Source: an uncultured Lachnospiraceae bacterium (GTDB lineage Bacteria; Bacillota; Clostridia; Lachnospirales; Lachnospiraceae). Taken from it: a stretch of 28,715 bases of DNA. The translations under genes were made by a program, and so were the position numbers. Location: NCBI GenBank assembly GCA_910579685.1, contig CAJTVN010000045.1, forward strand, positions 1-28,715. The letters are read 5' to 3'. The notes beneath the pieces were generated by a model, which worked only from the letters and a program-made list of their open reading frames with translations, did no database searches and had not been told where the DNA came from. This document shows positions 7,473 through 15,401 of the stretch, in pieces (positions within the stretch are counted from its first letter, which is position 1; each line of letters starts with the position of its first letter).

Positions 7473-7931
7473 ATGAGCCTGGGAAACAACCTTTTTAATG
7501 CCCGCAAGAAGAGCGGCCTCTCGCAGGAGGAGGTCGCCGGAAGGCTGGGGGTGAGCAGACAGACGATCTCGAAATGGGAGCTGGATGAGACGCTGCCCGA
7601 TATCTGTCAGTCCAAGAGGCTTGCCAATTTGTACGGCCTGTCATTAGACGAGCTGATTGAATTTGACATTGATGTGAAGGAGATTCAGGAAGTTATTGAC
7701 AGGACAAGTGACGAGGTTACGGAAAAGATTGACTGGACAAAGGCGTGGAGCAAAAAGTATCCGATTCTTGCCACTTATCAGAATGAGGTGGAGATCCAGG
7801 GATATGCGGCGCAGCTGAAACGGATGCTGCAGGATTTGGAGAAGAAATATGGCTATAATGAGCTCGATGCCTTTCTGGTTTTGAAGGATATTCTGGCTTA
7901 TGTCTGGAAATGCCGGAAAAAGCAGGAATAG
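7473..7931 (+). CDS. XRE-family helix-turn-helix transcriptional regulator
   Basis: The 152-residue protein has a Cro/CI-type DNA-binding domain at about residues 4-58 (FNARKKSGLSQEEVAGRLGV, then SRQTISKWELDETLPD and LANLYGLSLDELI). The C-terminal part (about 60-152) is charged, helical-looking and not recognisable; it has no membrane segment. I prefer the ATG at 7473 over the ATG at 7467 because GGAGG (7460-7464) is eight bases from the former and only two from the latter. It is flanked by an EamA transporter gene and decayed genes, so its target is not evident. Similar N-terminal domains often autoregulate their own genes. Confidence 0.88.
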   Translation: MSLGNNLFNARKKSGLSQEEVAGRLGVSRQTISKWELDETLPDICQSKRLANLYGLSLDELIEFDIDVKEIQEVIDRTSDEVTEKIDWTKAWSKKYPILATYQNEVEIQGYAAQLKRMLQDLEKKYGYNELDAFLVLKDILAYVWKCRKKQE

Positions 7932-7963
7932 GTAATTTTGTATCTGTGTGGTCTGCACCGCCT

Positions 7964-8434
7964 TCATTGTTCTTCTGCAAGACGAAAGAACAATGAAGGA
8001 ATTTGGTCATCACAATAGCAAATAACTTTTTCCCCGCTTTTCTCCGGGCTGATTTCAACAAGAAATCCGCCATATTCCTTTTGCTTAAGCAAAATACATT
8101 TTCCTGATGGGTCAAAAGCAAATGCCAATGGAATTTCTCCGCGCTTTTTGCCTTTTTGTTTTTCTCCTTTTGTCAGGATACATTCCGTATACTCGCCGAT
8201 AATTTGACCGCCATCTATGGCCAGAGCCTTTTGCTGTCCGTTCTCGCTTAAATCCTTAAATCCGGTAATAACATATTTTTCGTTTTTCTTAATAATTGCA
8301 ATTGCTTCTTCTAAGACATCGCTATTCAGAAAGCCTTCAGGAAAAATATAAAGATCCGCTTTATATCCTGAAAGAAAATAATTTAATTCCTGTATGCAAT
8401 TATTCTGTTTAGGAACAGCTAACAACACCTTCAA
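7964..8434 (-). pseudogene. Nitrilase/CN-hydrolase-like gene lacking its central part
   Basis: The open frame encodes 156 residues from a TTG start (8432-8434) with GGGAGG upstream. The N-terminal half resembles carbon-nitrogen hydrolases: a short first strand, YIFPEGF with the putative catalytic Glu at residue 33, and KYVITGF. The last third (PSGKCILLKQKEYGGFLVEIS) resembles the end of the same fold. The typical middle segment with the catalytic Cys (a G-x-x-I-C-Y-E type block) is absent, the join falling near residue 100 (KKRGE/IPLAF). Family members are usually about 230-300 residues, so an in-frame internal deletion of some 80-100 residues is inferred. The product is probably inactive. 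Family assignment is moderate. Confidence 0.5.
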
Positions 8435-8690
8435 AATAGTGACCTCCCATCCGTTTCAGCAATTCTTCCCAAGCGGCCACGGTCAGAATACTCTTATCCT
8501 CTGCACAAGGTAAATCAATCGCCACTGTGTATCATACCAGAAACAGTCCCGCATTTAAATCCCCTTTTACATCACATTCGTAATCATCCCCGATATACCA
8601 GACTTCCTCCGGGTTTAACCCGGCTTTTTCCAAAGCGAGATCGAATATCCTCCTGTTTGGCTTGCGGAACATATAAATATCCATTCCGCC
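8409..8690 (-). pseudogene. HAD-superfamily hydrolase, C-terminal fragment with internal stop
   Basis: Reading the minus strand from about 8690 gives DIYMFRKPNRRIFDLALEKA, then GLNPEEVWYIGDDYECDVKG and DLNAGLFLV. This is the KP...F, then GD(D)...D...A-G pattern of HAD motifs III and IV. A TGA stop (8532-8534) interrupts it. The same frame then continues with a recognisable tail (AIDLPCAEDKSILTVAAWEELL) to a stop at 8409-8411, overlapping the start of the nitrilase-like frame. The N-terminal half with the nucleophile Asp is missing. It is clearly a decayed gene. Confidence 0.75.
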
Positions 8691-8705
8691 GCCTCGTTGC
8701 CACAA

Positions 8706-8854
8706 TCATCAAAACCACTTCCTGTATTTAACCTTTTGGAGGGCGATATCAATGTCACCATTGCCAACCCCAAATGGGTAAAGGCAATAAGGATGATACA
8801 AAAGATTCCAAATGGATTGGTGATTTATTTCGATTAGGTCTGGTTCCGGGAAGT
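8706..8854 (+). mobile_element. IS110-family transposase fragment, frameshifted
   Basis: The plus strand encodes VFNLLEGDINVTIANPKWVK from about 8724, then after a frame change at about 8786 NKDDTKDSKWIGDLFRLGLV and PGS to 8854. The block NPK-V-K-I...K-D-K-D-(A/S)-K-W-I-A/G-L is the hallmark of the DEDD domain of IS110/IS1111-type transposases. Only about 45 residues remain, neither end of the element is recognisable, and the frame is broken. It is a relic that marks an old insertion between the HAD fragment and the rhuM-like gene. Confidence 0.75.
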
Positions 8855-9147
8855 TGTAGTGGTCAAGCATTTTTGTAATACTTGTGGCTAAAAAATATTT
8901 ATTTTATTACCAGGATTGCGGCGGTTTCCGCTACCCTTGACAGACGTCCAAAGTGAAGTGCTATAATAAAATGTAACAGGAGTGGCTAATGAGATAAACT
9001 AAAGACAGTCTACAAACAAAAAGTCTAGCATAAATTTGTCGCAAACAGACCGAGTGCCATATTTTGCAGCCCGCAGTGCAACAGGCACAATGTTTATAAA
9101 AGTCGAGCGAAGAATAAACATGAAGATGAGTAGGAAAGGAAACTATT
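8855..9147 (+). promoter_or_regulatory. Intergenic stretch with a candidate promoter for the RhuM gene
   Basis: TTGACA at 8937-8942 and TATAAT at 8962-8967 are both perfect hexamers but are 19 bases apart, longer than ideal. A leader of about 180 bases would precede the RhuM-family gene, whose ribosome site is the GGAAAGGA around 9134-9141. The rest is AT-rich and shows no recognisable gene. Confidence 0.5.
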
Positions 9148-10173
9148 ATGGATGAAGAGCATGGACGTACTCCCTATGAAACGAGGGAAATTCTGTTTTA
9201 TAAAACGGACAATGGCGATGTACGTATAGAGATTTTTTTGTATCAAGAAAATCTGTGGTTGACGCAAGCAAAAATGGCTGAATTGTTTGACGTTCATAAG
9301 GCTGCCGTTTCAAAGCACTTAAAAAATATCTTTGAATCCGGCGAACTCATGGAAGAATCAGTTGTTTCCAAAATGGAAACAACTGCGGCAGATGGTAAGC
9401 GATACAATACCAACTACTATAATCTGGATGCCATTATTGCTGTCGGATACCGTGTTAATTCTAGAAAAGCCACAATGTTTCGTATTTGGGCAAATCGGGT
9501 ATTGAAAGAATTCATTATCAAGGGTTATGTGATGGATGATACACGGTTGCGGGAGCCGGAAAACTTCTTCGGAAAAGACTATTTCGAGGAGCAGTTGGAG
9601 CGTATTCGTGATATTCGTTCCAGCGAGCGTCGTTTTTATCAGAAGATTACAGACATTTACTCTCAGTGTAGTGCTGACTATGATGTGAACAGCCCTATTA
9701 CGAAAGAGTTTTTTGCAACAGTACAAAACAAGCTCCATTATGCCGTTACCCATCATACGGCAGCGGAAATTGTTTATGGACGTGCCGACAGTACCAAGCC
9801 AAATATGGGCTTGACTACTTGGAAAAACGCTCCGCAAGGACGTATTCGCAAGTCGGATGTTTCGATTGCTAAAAACTATTTAAATGAAGCAGAGATGATC
9901 AATCTAAACGAGATTGTAACGATGTATTTGGACTATGCCGAGAGACAGGCACGGCGTGGAAATATCATGTATATGCAGGATTGGGTTAGCCGTTTGGATG
10001 CGTTCCTTCAGTTCAATGAAGAAGATATTTTGCAAGACAGGGGCAAAGTGACCGTAGCTATTGCTAAAGCCTTTGCAGAGAGTGAATTTGAAAAATTTCG
10101 TGTTTTGCAGGATAGAACATATCAGAGTGACTTTGATCGCCTCGTTGCCAGCATTGAAGAAAACAACGAATAA
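9148..10173 (+). CDS. RhuM-family protein
   Basis: The protein of 341 residues is full length for the RhuM family, named after a gene on Salmonella pathogenicity island 3. Recognisable parts are EILFYKTDNGDVRIEIFLYQ and ENLWLTQAKMAELFDVHKAA near the N-terminus, the latter a winged-helix-like segment. NLDAIIAVGYRVNS and FRIWANRVLKEFIIKGYVMD follow (about residues 92-130), and the C-terminal half is helical. The molecular function is not established. Family members are typically found in accessory regions, and some related proteins have Fic or other domains fused; none is seen here. The gene stands alone, is more AT-rich than its neighbours and follows an IS110 relic, which suggests horizontal acquisition. 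Confidence 0.88.
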   Translation: MDEEHGRTPYETREILFYKTDNGDVRIEIFLYQENLWLTQAKMAELFDVHKAAVSKHLKNIFESGELMEESVVSKMETTAADGKRYNTNYYNLDAIIAVGYRVNSRKATMFRIWANRVLKEFIIKGYVMDDTRLREPENFFGKDYFEEQLERIRDIRSSERRFYQKITDIYSQCSADYDVNSPITKEFFATVQNKLHYAVTHHTAAEIVYGRADSTKPNMGLTTWKNAPQGRIRKSDVSIAKNYLNEAEMINLNEIVTMYLDYAERQARRGNIMYMQDWVSRLDAFLQFNEEDILQDRGKVTVAIAKAFAESEFEKFRVLQDRTYQSDFDRLVASIEENNE

Positions 10174-10517
10174 ACCAGAACCCAAATGGATGCTGTCAAG
10201 CCAGAGCGCTGTGGCGTTGGTATGGCAAACGATATTGGAAATGTCTATTATAAATTTAGTGACCCAAACTTCCCACATCAAAAATGGGATACGTTTCCAC
10301 TTAGGCACGCATCCCAGTCCTTTTTACCAATATTGTTTTACCTGTTCGCTGGGATCCTGTGATAACATTTATTACTTCAGCGGCCTGCCTTTCCGGGTTT
10401 TGGAATTTTATGTTTTCCTTTATAACCTAATTTAAAGTTTTCTTATCTTTAGAATCTAACGTAATGCAAATTTCTAATGTATTTCATGTCGATCCGGTAG
10501 ACTTCTAATGGTTTGTA
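10174..10517. other. AT-rich gap after the RhuM gene
   Basis: A 58-codon open frame (10186-10362, plus, beginning MDAVKPERCGVGMANDIGNV) is present. It lacks a clear ribosome-binding site and I recognise no family, so I do not call it a gene. The remaining bases up to the acylation locus are AT-rich with no clear terminator or RNA. Confidence 0.3.
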
Positions 10518-11591
10518 TTAATCATAAATATCCACCTTAATCCTCTCCTCGTAGGGCTTTACCAGCTCATCCACCACCTCCCGGGCAAAGTTTCCGGTAT
10601 CTTCCATAATCTGCCTGCAATTTTCAAGCGTTACTTTATGGCTTCCCTGGGCCATGGCATTGCAGATATATTCGTTGATCTCCGGCGAAAAATGGAGGAG
10701 ATCCATATAGTTTTCAAGATTGGTGACGATTTTACGGTCATTCAGGAAAAAGTACAACTCCACATTCTCAAAGGAAAGAAGGCGTTCCATGGCAGTCTCC
10801 AGATTGTAGAGATAGCTCTGCGTGTCGCCATAGCGGTAGATATTGTCCCACCAGAGCATGGAGTAGGGGGGAACGGATATCTTAAAAACCGTTTCCGGGT
10901 GAGAGGCGATCTCTTTTTCCAGAAGGGCCAGATTTCCTTCCAGCTGCACACGGTAAAAATCCGCACTCTTCATCTCATTGATAGTCTTCTTTCGTATATA
11001 GAGGCCCAGAATCATGTCCGAGTTAAAGGACTTCCACTGGGCCCAGTTGTAGGAATTGCCCTCGTCGTAATCGCCGGTCAGGGACTGGGCGATGAGGTAA
11101 GGGATTTTTTCAAAAAGCACGTCCTTATTCAGCAGATATTCCACGTCATTGAGATAATTGTCGTCGTACAGATACATGGGGCACCCGGTGCTCTCAAAGG
11201 TGGTCACGGGCTCGGCGGACAGAGCGGAGGGATCCAGATTATAAAACACATATTTCAGATCGTGATCCTGAAAGGCCACGTCCAGAAGATAGCACAGATC
11301 GGCCGTTGCGCCGTAGGAGCGGATGGCCTTGATAGAGGTACAGCCAAAGCGCTCGTCAAACCAGCGGTTGTTGTAGTTCTCGGAGACCGAGGAGCCTGCG
11401 ATCACGCTGTCATAATCAAAGTTTTTCAGGGAACCCACGCACTGGTATTCCTTGTCCGTGAGCACGGCCTTCAGGCCGGGCAGGGGCTTGTGATATTGAA
11501 AAAACGGGTCGAACAGAACCACCGTCGCCATACACAGCAAGAGCAGCAGTGCGCTTCCGATAAAAAAGTTTCTCAGGAATTTCTGAATCAT
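10518..11591 (-). CDS. SGNH/DltD-AlgJ-like membrane-anchored protein paired with MBOAT
   Basis: The 357-residue protein has one N-terminal membrane anchor (about residues 8-28) and an outward-facing SGNH-like domain. The nucleophile block appears as SVIAGSSVSENY (Ser67/Ser68), and a terminal D-x-x-H is seen in NYMDLLHFSPEIN (Asp297, His300). This pattern is found in proteins that work with MBOAT acyltransferases to pass acyl groups to extracellular polymers, such as DltD or AlgJ/AlgX. It lies 19 bases downstream of the MBOAT gene in the same operon. The inferred role is O-acylation of a cell-wall or exopolysaccharide component. The acceptor is not identifiable from the window, as no dlt or alginate genes are present. 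Confidence 0.8.
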   Translation of the reverse strand: MIQKFLRNFFIGSALLLLLCMATVVLFDPFFQYHKPLPGLKAVLTDKEYQCVGSLKNFDYDSVIAGSSVSENYNNRWFDERFGCTSIKAIRSYGATADLCYLLDVAFQDHDLKYVFYNLDPSALSAEPVTTFESTGCPMYLYDDNYLNDVEYLLNKDVLFEKIPYLIAQSLTGDYDEGNSYNWAQWKSFNSDMILGLYIRKKTINEMKSADFYRVQLEGNLALLEKEIASHPETVFKISVPPYSMLWWDNIYRYGDTQSYLYNLETAMERLLSFENVELYFFLNDRKIVTNLENYMDLLHFSPEINEYICNAMAQGSHKVTLENCRQIMEDTGNFAREVVDELVKPYEERIKVDIYD

Positions 11592-11610
11592 AGGGCGTTC
11601 TTCCTTACAG

Positions 11611-13125
11611 TTAAAAATTAAAGTAGATAAAGGTGCTCACCTGGGAGAAGGAGATGATGCACCAGACAAGCAGGAGCGTGATGGGGAGCCAGAGCTTTTT
11701 TCCCGGCTCGGGCTCTGCAGGCCGGAAGGCATGTTCCACAATCTCTAAAGCGTTTTTCCGGCTGATGAGAAAGGCGCTGATGGCAAGGAGCAGGAGGAAC
11801 AGCGCCAGGTAGGCATATTCCAGAAGCTGGGGGCGGATGAGATTGACCGCCTGCTTTACAACATAGAATTCGGGAATATCCAGCCGGGCGGCTATCTTAA
11901 AGACATAACCCGTGTTTTTGAAGGCAAAGATGTTTTGAAACATCTGAAAGGCATCCGCCATGCTGCTGCTCCGGAAAAAGAACAGGGACAGATTAAAAAA
12001 CCCGAAGGTAAAAATCCACCCCAGCCATCTGGGGATATAGATTCTGGCGGGAACCTTGTCATTGCTGCCCTTTACGCCAACAATCCCCAGGTTGTCCCAG
12101 ATCACGAGAAGCCCCTGCATGGTTCCCCACGCCACATAGGTCCAGTTGGCCCCGTGCCACAGGCCGCTCAGGAAAAAGACCAGGAAGGTGTTCAAGAGAG
12201 TTCTTACCCTTCCCCTGCGGCTTCCCCCAAGAGGGATGTACACATACTGGATAAAGAAACGGGACAGAGTCATATGCCATCTCTGCCACAGCTCCTTGAC
12301 CGAACAGGCCTTGTAGGGAGAATTAAAGTTTGCGGGCAGCTCGATGTTGAACATTTTTCCAAGGCCAAGGGCCATGTCGCTGTAACCGCTGAAATCAAAG
12401 TAAATTTCAAAGGTGTAGGCCAGGATCACCAGCAGCGTGGAGGGCGTATCCAGAAAGGGCGTCTGATCAAAGCCAAAGTTTACGGGAAGGGCCAGCACAT
12501 CCGCAAGCAGTACCTTTTTGGAGAGGCCCAGAGTGAAAAGCACGATCCCCTTTGCAAAGTTTTCCGGCTGAAACCTTCGGCCTGCGGCATCCTCAAACTG
12601 CGGCATCATTTCCTTGTACAGGACAATGGGCCCGGCGATGAGCTGGGGGAAAAAGGTCACAAAGGTGATGTAGTTTTCAAAGGAATAATGCGGCGCCCGC
12701 CCAAGGCATCTGTCCACGATAAAGGAGACCTGCTGGAAGGTAAAAAAGCTGATTCCCAGAGGAAGGAGAATGTGCCGCAGGGTAAAGCCGGTTCCGAACA
12801 GGGCGTTTACGTTCTCGAAGAAGAAATCGTAATATTTAAAGTAAAAGAGAAACCCAAGGTTAAAGGCAAGGCCGAGGATGAGCATGATGCGGCGGGCGGC
12901 CTTTGTCCTGGCAAATTCCGCAAGACGGCTCAGCAGATAATTGCCAAGAATGCTGGCGACAATAATGGCGAGATAATACACGTTAAAGTAACCGTAGAAC
13001 CACAGTGACATCCCGGCCAGGAAATACTTCGCCGTCCGGTAAAGCTTTTTGCCGTTCAGCAGATACCAGCCGAGCAGGACAAGGGGTAAAAAAAGGAATA
13101 TAAATATATAGGAATTAAACAGCAT
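11611..13125 (-). CDS. MBOAT-family O-acyltransferase (AlgI/DltB/PatA-like)
   Basis: The 504-residue polytopic membrane protein is full length. Conserved MBOAT blocks are visible: FYFKYYDFFFENVNALFGT (about 94-112), LPLGISFFTFQQVSFIVD (121-138), YFDFSGYSDMALGLGKMF (242-259) and LWQRWHMTLSRFFIQYVYIP (279-298). FLSGLWHGANWTYVAWG contains the invariant active-site His324. Proteins of this kind move an acyl group, usually acetyl, from the cytoplasm across the membrane. The gene is first in an operon with the SGNH-like gene and diverges from a DUF4358 lipoprotein gene. A candidate promoter on the minus strand (TAGACA/TATACT, 18-base spacing, positions 13204-13175) overlaps dyad sequences. Confidence 0.93.
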   Translation of the reverse strand: MLFNSYIFIFLFLPLVLLGWYLLNGKKLYRTAKYFLAGMSLWFYGYFNVYYLAIIVASILGNYLLSRLAEFARTKAARRIMLILGLAFNLGFLFYFKYYDFFFENVNALFGTGFTLRHILLPLGISFFTFQQVSFIVDRCLGRAPHYSFENYITFVTFFPQLIAGPIVLYKEMMPQFEDAAGRRFQPENFAKGIVLFTLGLSKKVLLADVLALPVNFGFDQTPFLDTPSTLLVILAYTFEIYFDFSGYSDMALGLGKMFNIELPANFNSPYKACSVKELWQRWHMTLSRFFIQYVYIPLGGSRRGRVRTLLNTFLVFFLSGLWHGANWTYVAWGTMQGLLVIWDNLGIVGVKGSNDKVPARIYIPRWLGWIFTFGFFNLSLFFFRSSSMADAFQMFQNIFAFKNTGYVFKIAARLDIPEFYVVKQAVNLIRPQLLEYAYLALFLLLLAISAFLISRKNALEIVEHAFRPAEPEPGKKLWLPITLLLVWCIISFSQVSTFIYFNF

Positions 13126-13269
13126 GATCGTTCCTCGTAACTATTAGATTCAGGAATCCGGATTCCTGCCTATAAGTATAGCATGTATAGGCATAATTTG
13201 TCTAATGCATGGAAATACTTTGAAATACAGGAACAGGTTTTGAAGTAAGAGGTATGCAGGAGGAAGAAA
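13126..13269. promoter_or_regulatory. Divergent promoter region with an 18-bp perfect palindrome and a second dyad
   Basis: CAGGAATCCGGATTCCTG (13151-13168) is a perfect palindrome. Next to it GCCTATA (13168-13174) and TATAGGC (13186-13192) form a second dyad with an 11-base spacer. On the minus strand TAGACA (13204-13199) and TATACT (13180-13175) give a reasonable promoter for the MBOAT operon, so both dyads lie on or just downstream of its -10. GCAGGAGGAAG precedes the DUF4358 start. A dimeric regulator acting on both transcripts is inferred. Confidence 0.55.
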
Positions 13270-13932
13270 ATGGGAAGTTCGGGAAAAAGGTATGGGATAG
13301 TTTTATGGGTCATGCTTTTAGGAATGGCAGAGATGCTTGCGGGGTGCGCAGGTGCGAGTTCAGACAGCGGCGGGATCGGCGGGAGAGCTTATGCGGACGA
13401 GGGGGAAGGTGCGGATGATGCGGTCAACACGCTCCAGGTCGGCGGTAAGTACCGGATTGTCACGCCTATGATGGAGCTGAAGGAAGCGGTGGTGGATATT
13501 CTCGGCGACAACTACTGGCCGGACGCTTTGTTTTCAGAGGAAGAGCTGGCGGAGCGCACCGGTATTTCCAGCAACATGTATGAGAATTTCATGGCGGAGT
13601 ATCAGCATTCGGAGGCCGGAATCGACATGATGATTCTTGTGGAGGCCAGGGAAGATTCCATCGGCGACGTGGAACGGTATCTCAACGAGTACCGGGAGCT
13701 TCTCCTTAAGATTTATGACAATCAGCCCCAGAACAGGGCCAAGATTTTTGCTTCCAGAATCGAAACCATACAGAATTATGTATGCTATGTGCAGCTTGGA
13801 GCGGATATCACCCAATTCGAGGAGCAGGGCGAAGAGCAGATGATCGCCTACTGCCAGCAGGAGAACGAACGGGCGGTGGATATTCTGGAGAAGAAAATCC
13901 TGAGCAGGGCACAGGAGGAGCAGGAACCATAG
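13270..13932 (+). CDS. DUF4358-domain lipoprotein
   Basis: This 220-residue predicted lipoprotein has a basic N-terminus, a hydrophobic stretch and the lipobox LAGC with Cys26. An acidic, Gly-rich linker follows, then a DUF4358-type domain over about residues 75-180 (WPDALFSEEELAERTGISSN; then YLNEYRELLLKIYDNQPQNR; then IQNYVCYVQLGADI). The function of DUF4358 is not known. Such proteins are commonly seen near MBOAT/SGNH pairs in Lachnospiraceae, and here the gene diverges from that pair and shares a palindrome-rich control region. A role outside the membrane in surface polymer acylation is an inference. It ends 12 bases before the converging ClC gene, with no obvious terminator between them. 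Confidence 0.85.
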   Translation: MGSSGKRYGIVLWVMLLGMAEMLAGCAGASSDSGGIGGRAYADEGEGADDAVNTLQVGGKYRIVTPMMELKEAVVDILGDNYWPDALFSEEELAERTGISSNMYENFMAEYQHSEAGIDMMILVEAREDSIGDVERYLNEYRELLLKIYDNQPQNRAKIFASRIETIQNYVCYVQLGADITQFEEQGEEQMIAYCQQENERAVDILEKKILSRAQEEQEP

Positions 13933-13944
13933 AATCCACGCTTT

Positions 13945-15216
13945 TTACTTAAACCAGTGGATGGTAAGCCGGTCAATCGGACTGTTCTCATATTTGGAAT
14001 AGGTGATACGCTGGGTGTGGTACAGTCCGAAATAGCCGGAGAGCATGTGGCTGGTGGCAATGGCTATGAGATAATAGTAGGCATCCGCAAAGCCGAACAG
14101 CTCAAAGGAGATGAGCAGGGAGGCAAGCAGACAGTTGGTCACTCCGCAGAACACGGAGACCATGCCTATCGCCGCACTCAGAGAAAGAGGCAGGCCGATC
14201 AGACCGCCCAGAAAGCAGCCGAAGGTCGCACCGATAAACAGGGAGGGCACGATCTCGCCGCCCCGGTAGCCTGCGGCGATGGTCAGGGAGGTAAAGAGAA
14301 TTTTCAGCAAGAAGGCGTAGGGGACGGCATGGCCGTCAAGTGCCTGTTCGATGATGGAAATTCCGGTGCCCAGATAATCCTGGGTTCCGCACAGGAAGGT
14401 CAGCAGTATGAGGAGACAGCCGCCCGCCATGATGCGCAGATAGGAGTTCTTGAAAAAGTGGCAGAGCAGTTTGTGAGCCAGCTGGAGAGTGAGACAGAAC
14501 AGGATACTCACTGCGGCGCAGCAGGCTGCGAGAAACACCACCTTTAACCCGGAGGGAACGGAAAGGGGAAGGTCGTCGGCAACGTGGAAGATATCTTCTT
14601 TCACGCCCATGAGAACAGCCATCTGCTTGGCAATGAGAGCGGCACAGATGCAGGGAACCAGAGCCGCATAGTACATAGTTCCGATACTGGCCACCTCTAT
14701 GGCAAAGAAAGCGGCGGTCATGGGAGTGCCGAAGAGCGTGGAGAAGGCGGCGGCAATACCGCTCATGATAATGATCCTTTTGTCCTTATCGTTAAAGCGC
14801 AGGATATCGCCCAGGGTCTTTCCAAGGCTTCCTCCGATCTGCAGGGCAGCGCCTTCCCGCCCGACGGAGCCGCCGCAGAAGATGGTGATCACGGTGGAGA
14901 CAAAAATCAGAAAAGCCATCCGCGGGGAGAGGGAGATATCGCTGTGAATGCTTTCTATCACCGAATCCGTGCCCTTATTCTCCTCATATTTCAGCTTTTT
15001 GTACAGAAAAATAATGATAAGGCCGCCAAGGGGAAGCAGTAAAAAGGTGTAACGATGGGAGGTCCGGAAATTTGCGGCGTATACCAGGCACCAGGAAAAG
15101 AGGGAGGAGACGCTTCCCACCACGATTCCGGTGAGAGCTCCAAGGAGCAGCCAGCGGACATACTGGCCGACATTGCGGCAGACTGTCAGAGCACACATTT
15201 TTATACTTTTTTCCAT
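13945..15216 (-). CDS. ClC-family anion channel/antiporter
   Basis: The 423-residue polytopic membrane protein lacks C-terminal CBS domains. The ClC core is evident: GGSVGREGAALQIGGSLG with gating Glu121, and GIAAAFSTLFGTPMTAAFFAIE. GYRGGEIVPSLFIGATFG takes the place of the G-x-F-x-P filter motif. The first filter motif (GSGIP in chloride transporters) reads GTDSV (residues 82-86), which is nearer to the divergent motifs of fluoride-type or uncharacterised clostridial ClC proteins. No fluoride riboswitch is visible upstream, so the ion carried is uncertain. Translation starts at ATG 15216 with GGAGG upstream, and a strong promoter (TTGAGC/TATAAT, spacing 17) lies at 15284-15256. Confidence 0.9.
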   Translation of the reverse strand: MEKSIKMCALTVCRNVGQYVRWLLLGALTGIVVGSVSSLFSWCLVYAANFRTSHRYTFLLLPLGGLIIIFLYKKLKYEENKGTDSVIESIHSDISLSPRMAFLIFVSTVITIFCGGSVGREGAALQIGGSLGKTLGDILRFNDKDKRIIIMSGIAAAFSTLFGTPMTAAFFAIEVASIGTMYYAALVPCICAALIAKQMAVLMGVKEDIFHVADDLPLSVPSGLKVVFLAACCAAVSILFCLTLQLAHKLLCHFFKNSYLRIMAGGCLLILLTFLCGTQDYLGTGISIIEQALDGHAVPYAFLLKILFTSLTIAAGYRGGEIVPSLFIGATFGCFLGGLIGLPLSLSAAIGMVSVFCGVTNCLLASLLISFELFGFADAYYYLIAIATSHMLSGYFGLYHTQRITYSKYENSPIDRLTIHWFK

Positions 15217-15255
15217 GGCGGGATATCCTCCTTCGTGTCATAAGGTGTTTCTACA

Positions 15256-15284
15256 ATTATACTGTATTTTGTCCTTCTGCTCAA
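15256..15284 (-). promoter_or_regulatory. Promoter of the ClC gene
   Basis: On the minus strand TTGAGC (15284-15279) and TATAAT (15261-15256) are separated by 17 bases, about 40 bases before the ATG. Confidence 0.7.
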
Positions 15285-15301
15285 TGGCTTCCTTCTCTTA
15301 C

Positions 15302-15330
15302 TTGATGATTTCTTCCGAATTTGCTATCAT
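15302..15330 (+). promoter_or_regulatory. Promoter of the membrane-bound AraC regulator gene
   Basis: TTGATG (15302-15307) and TATCAT (15325-15330) are 17 bases apart. They lie about 70 bases before the ATG at 15402, diverging from the ClC promoter. Confidence 0.55.
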
Positions 15331-15401
15331 CATATCAGTAGCGGTTCAAAGATCAATGCCTGTATGCGGACAGGATCCTGAGTCTCTGGAGGGCGCGGCC
15401 T

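Noticed and set aside
10186..10362. 58-codon open frame after the RhuM gene
   Set aside because: No good ribosome site, no recognised family, and position in a gap next to decayed DNA; kept only as a note.
11935..13008. Plus-strand open frame opposite the MBOAT gene
   Set aside because: Lys/Gly/His-rich, low-complexity translation with no ribosome site; the minus strand carries conserved MBOAT motifs.
15217..15401. Fluoride (crcB) riboswitch upstream of the ClC gene
   Set aside because: No crcB-type conserved core could be found on the minus strand, and the promoter lies only about 40 bases from the start codon.
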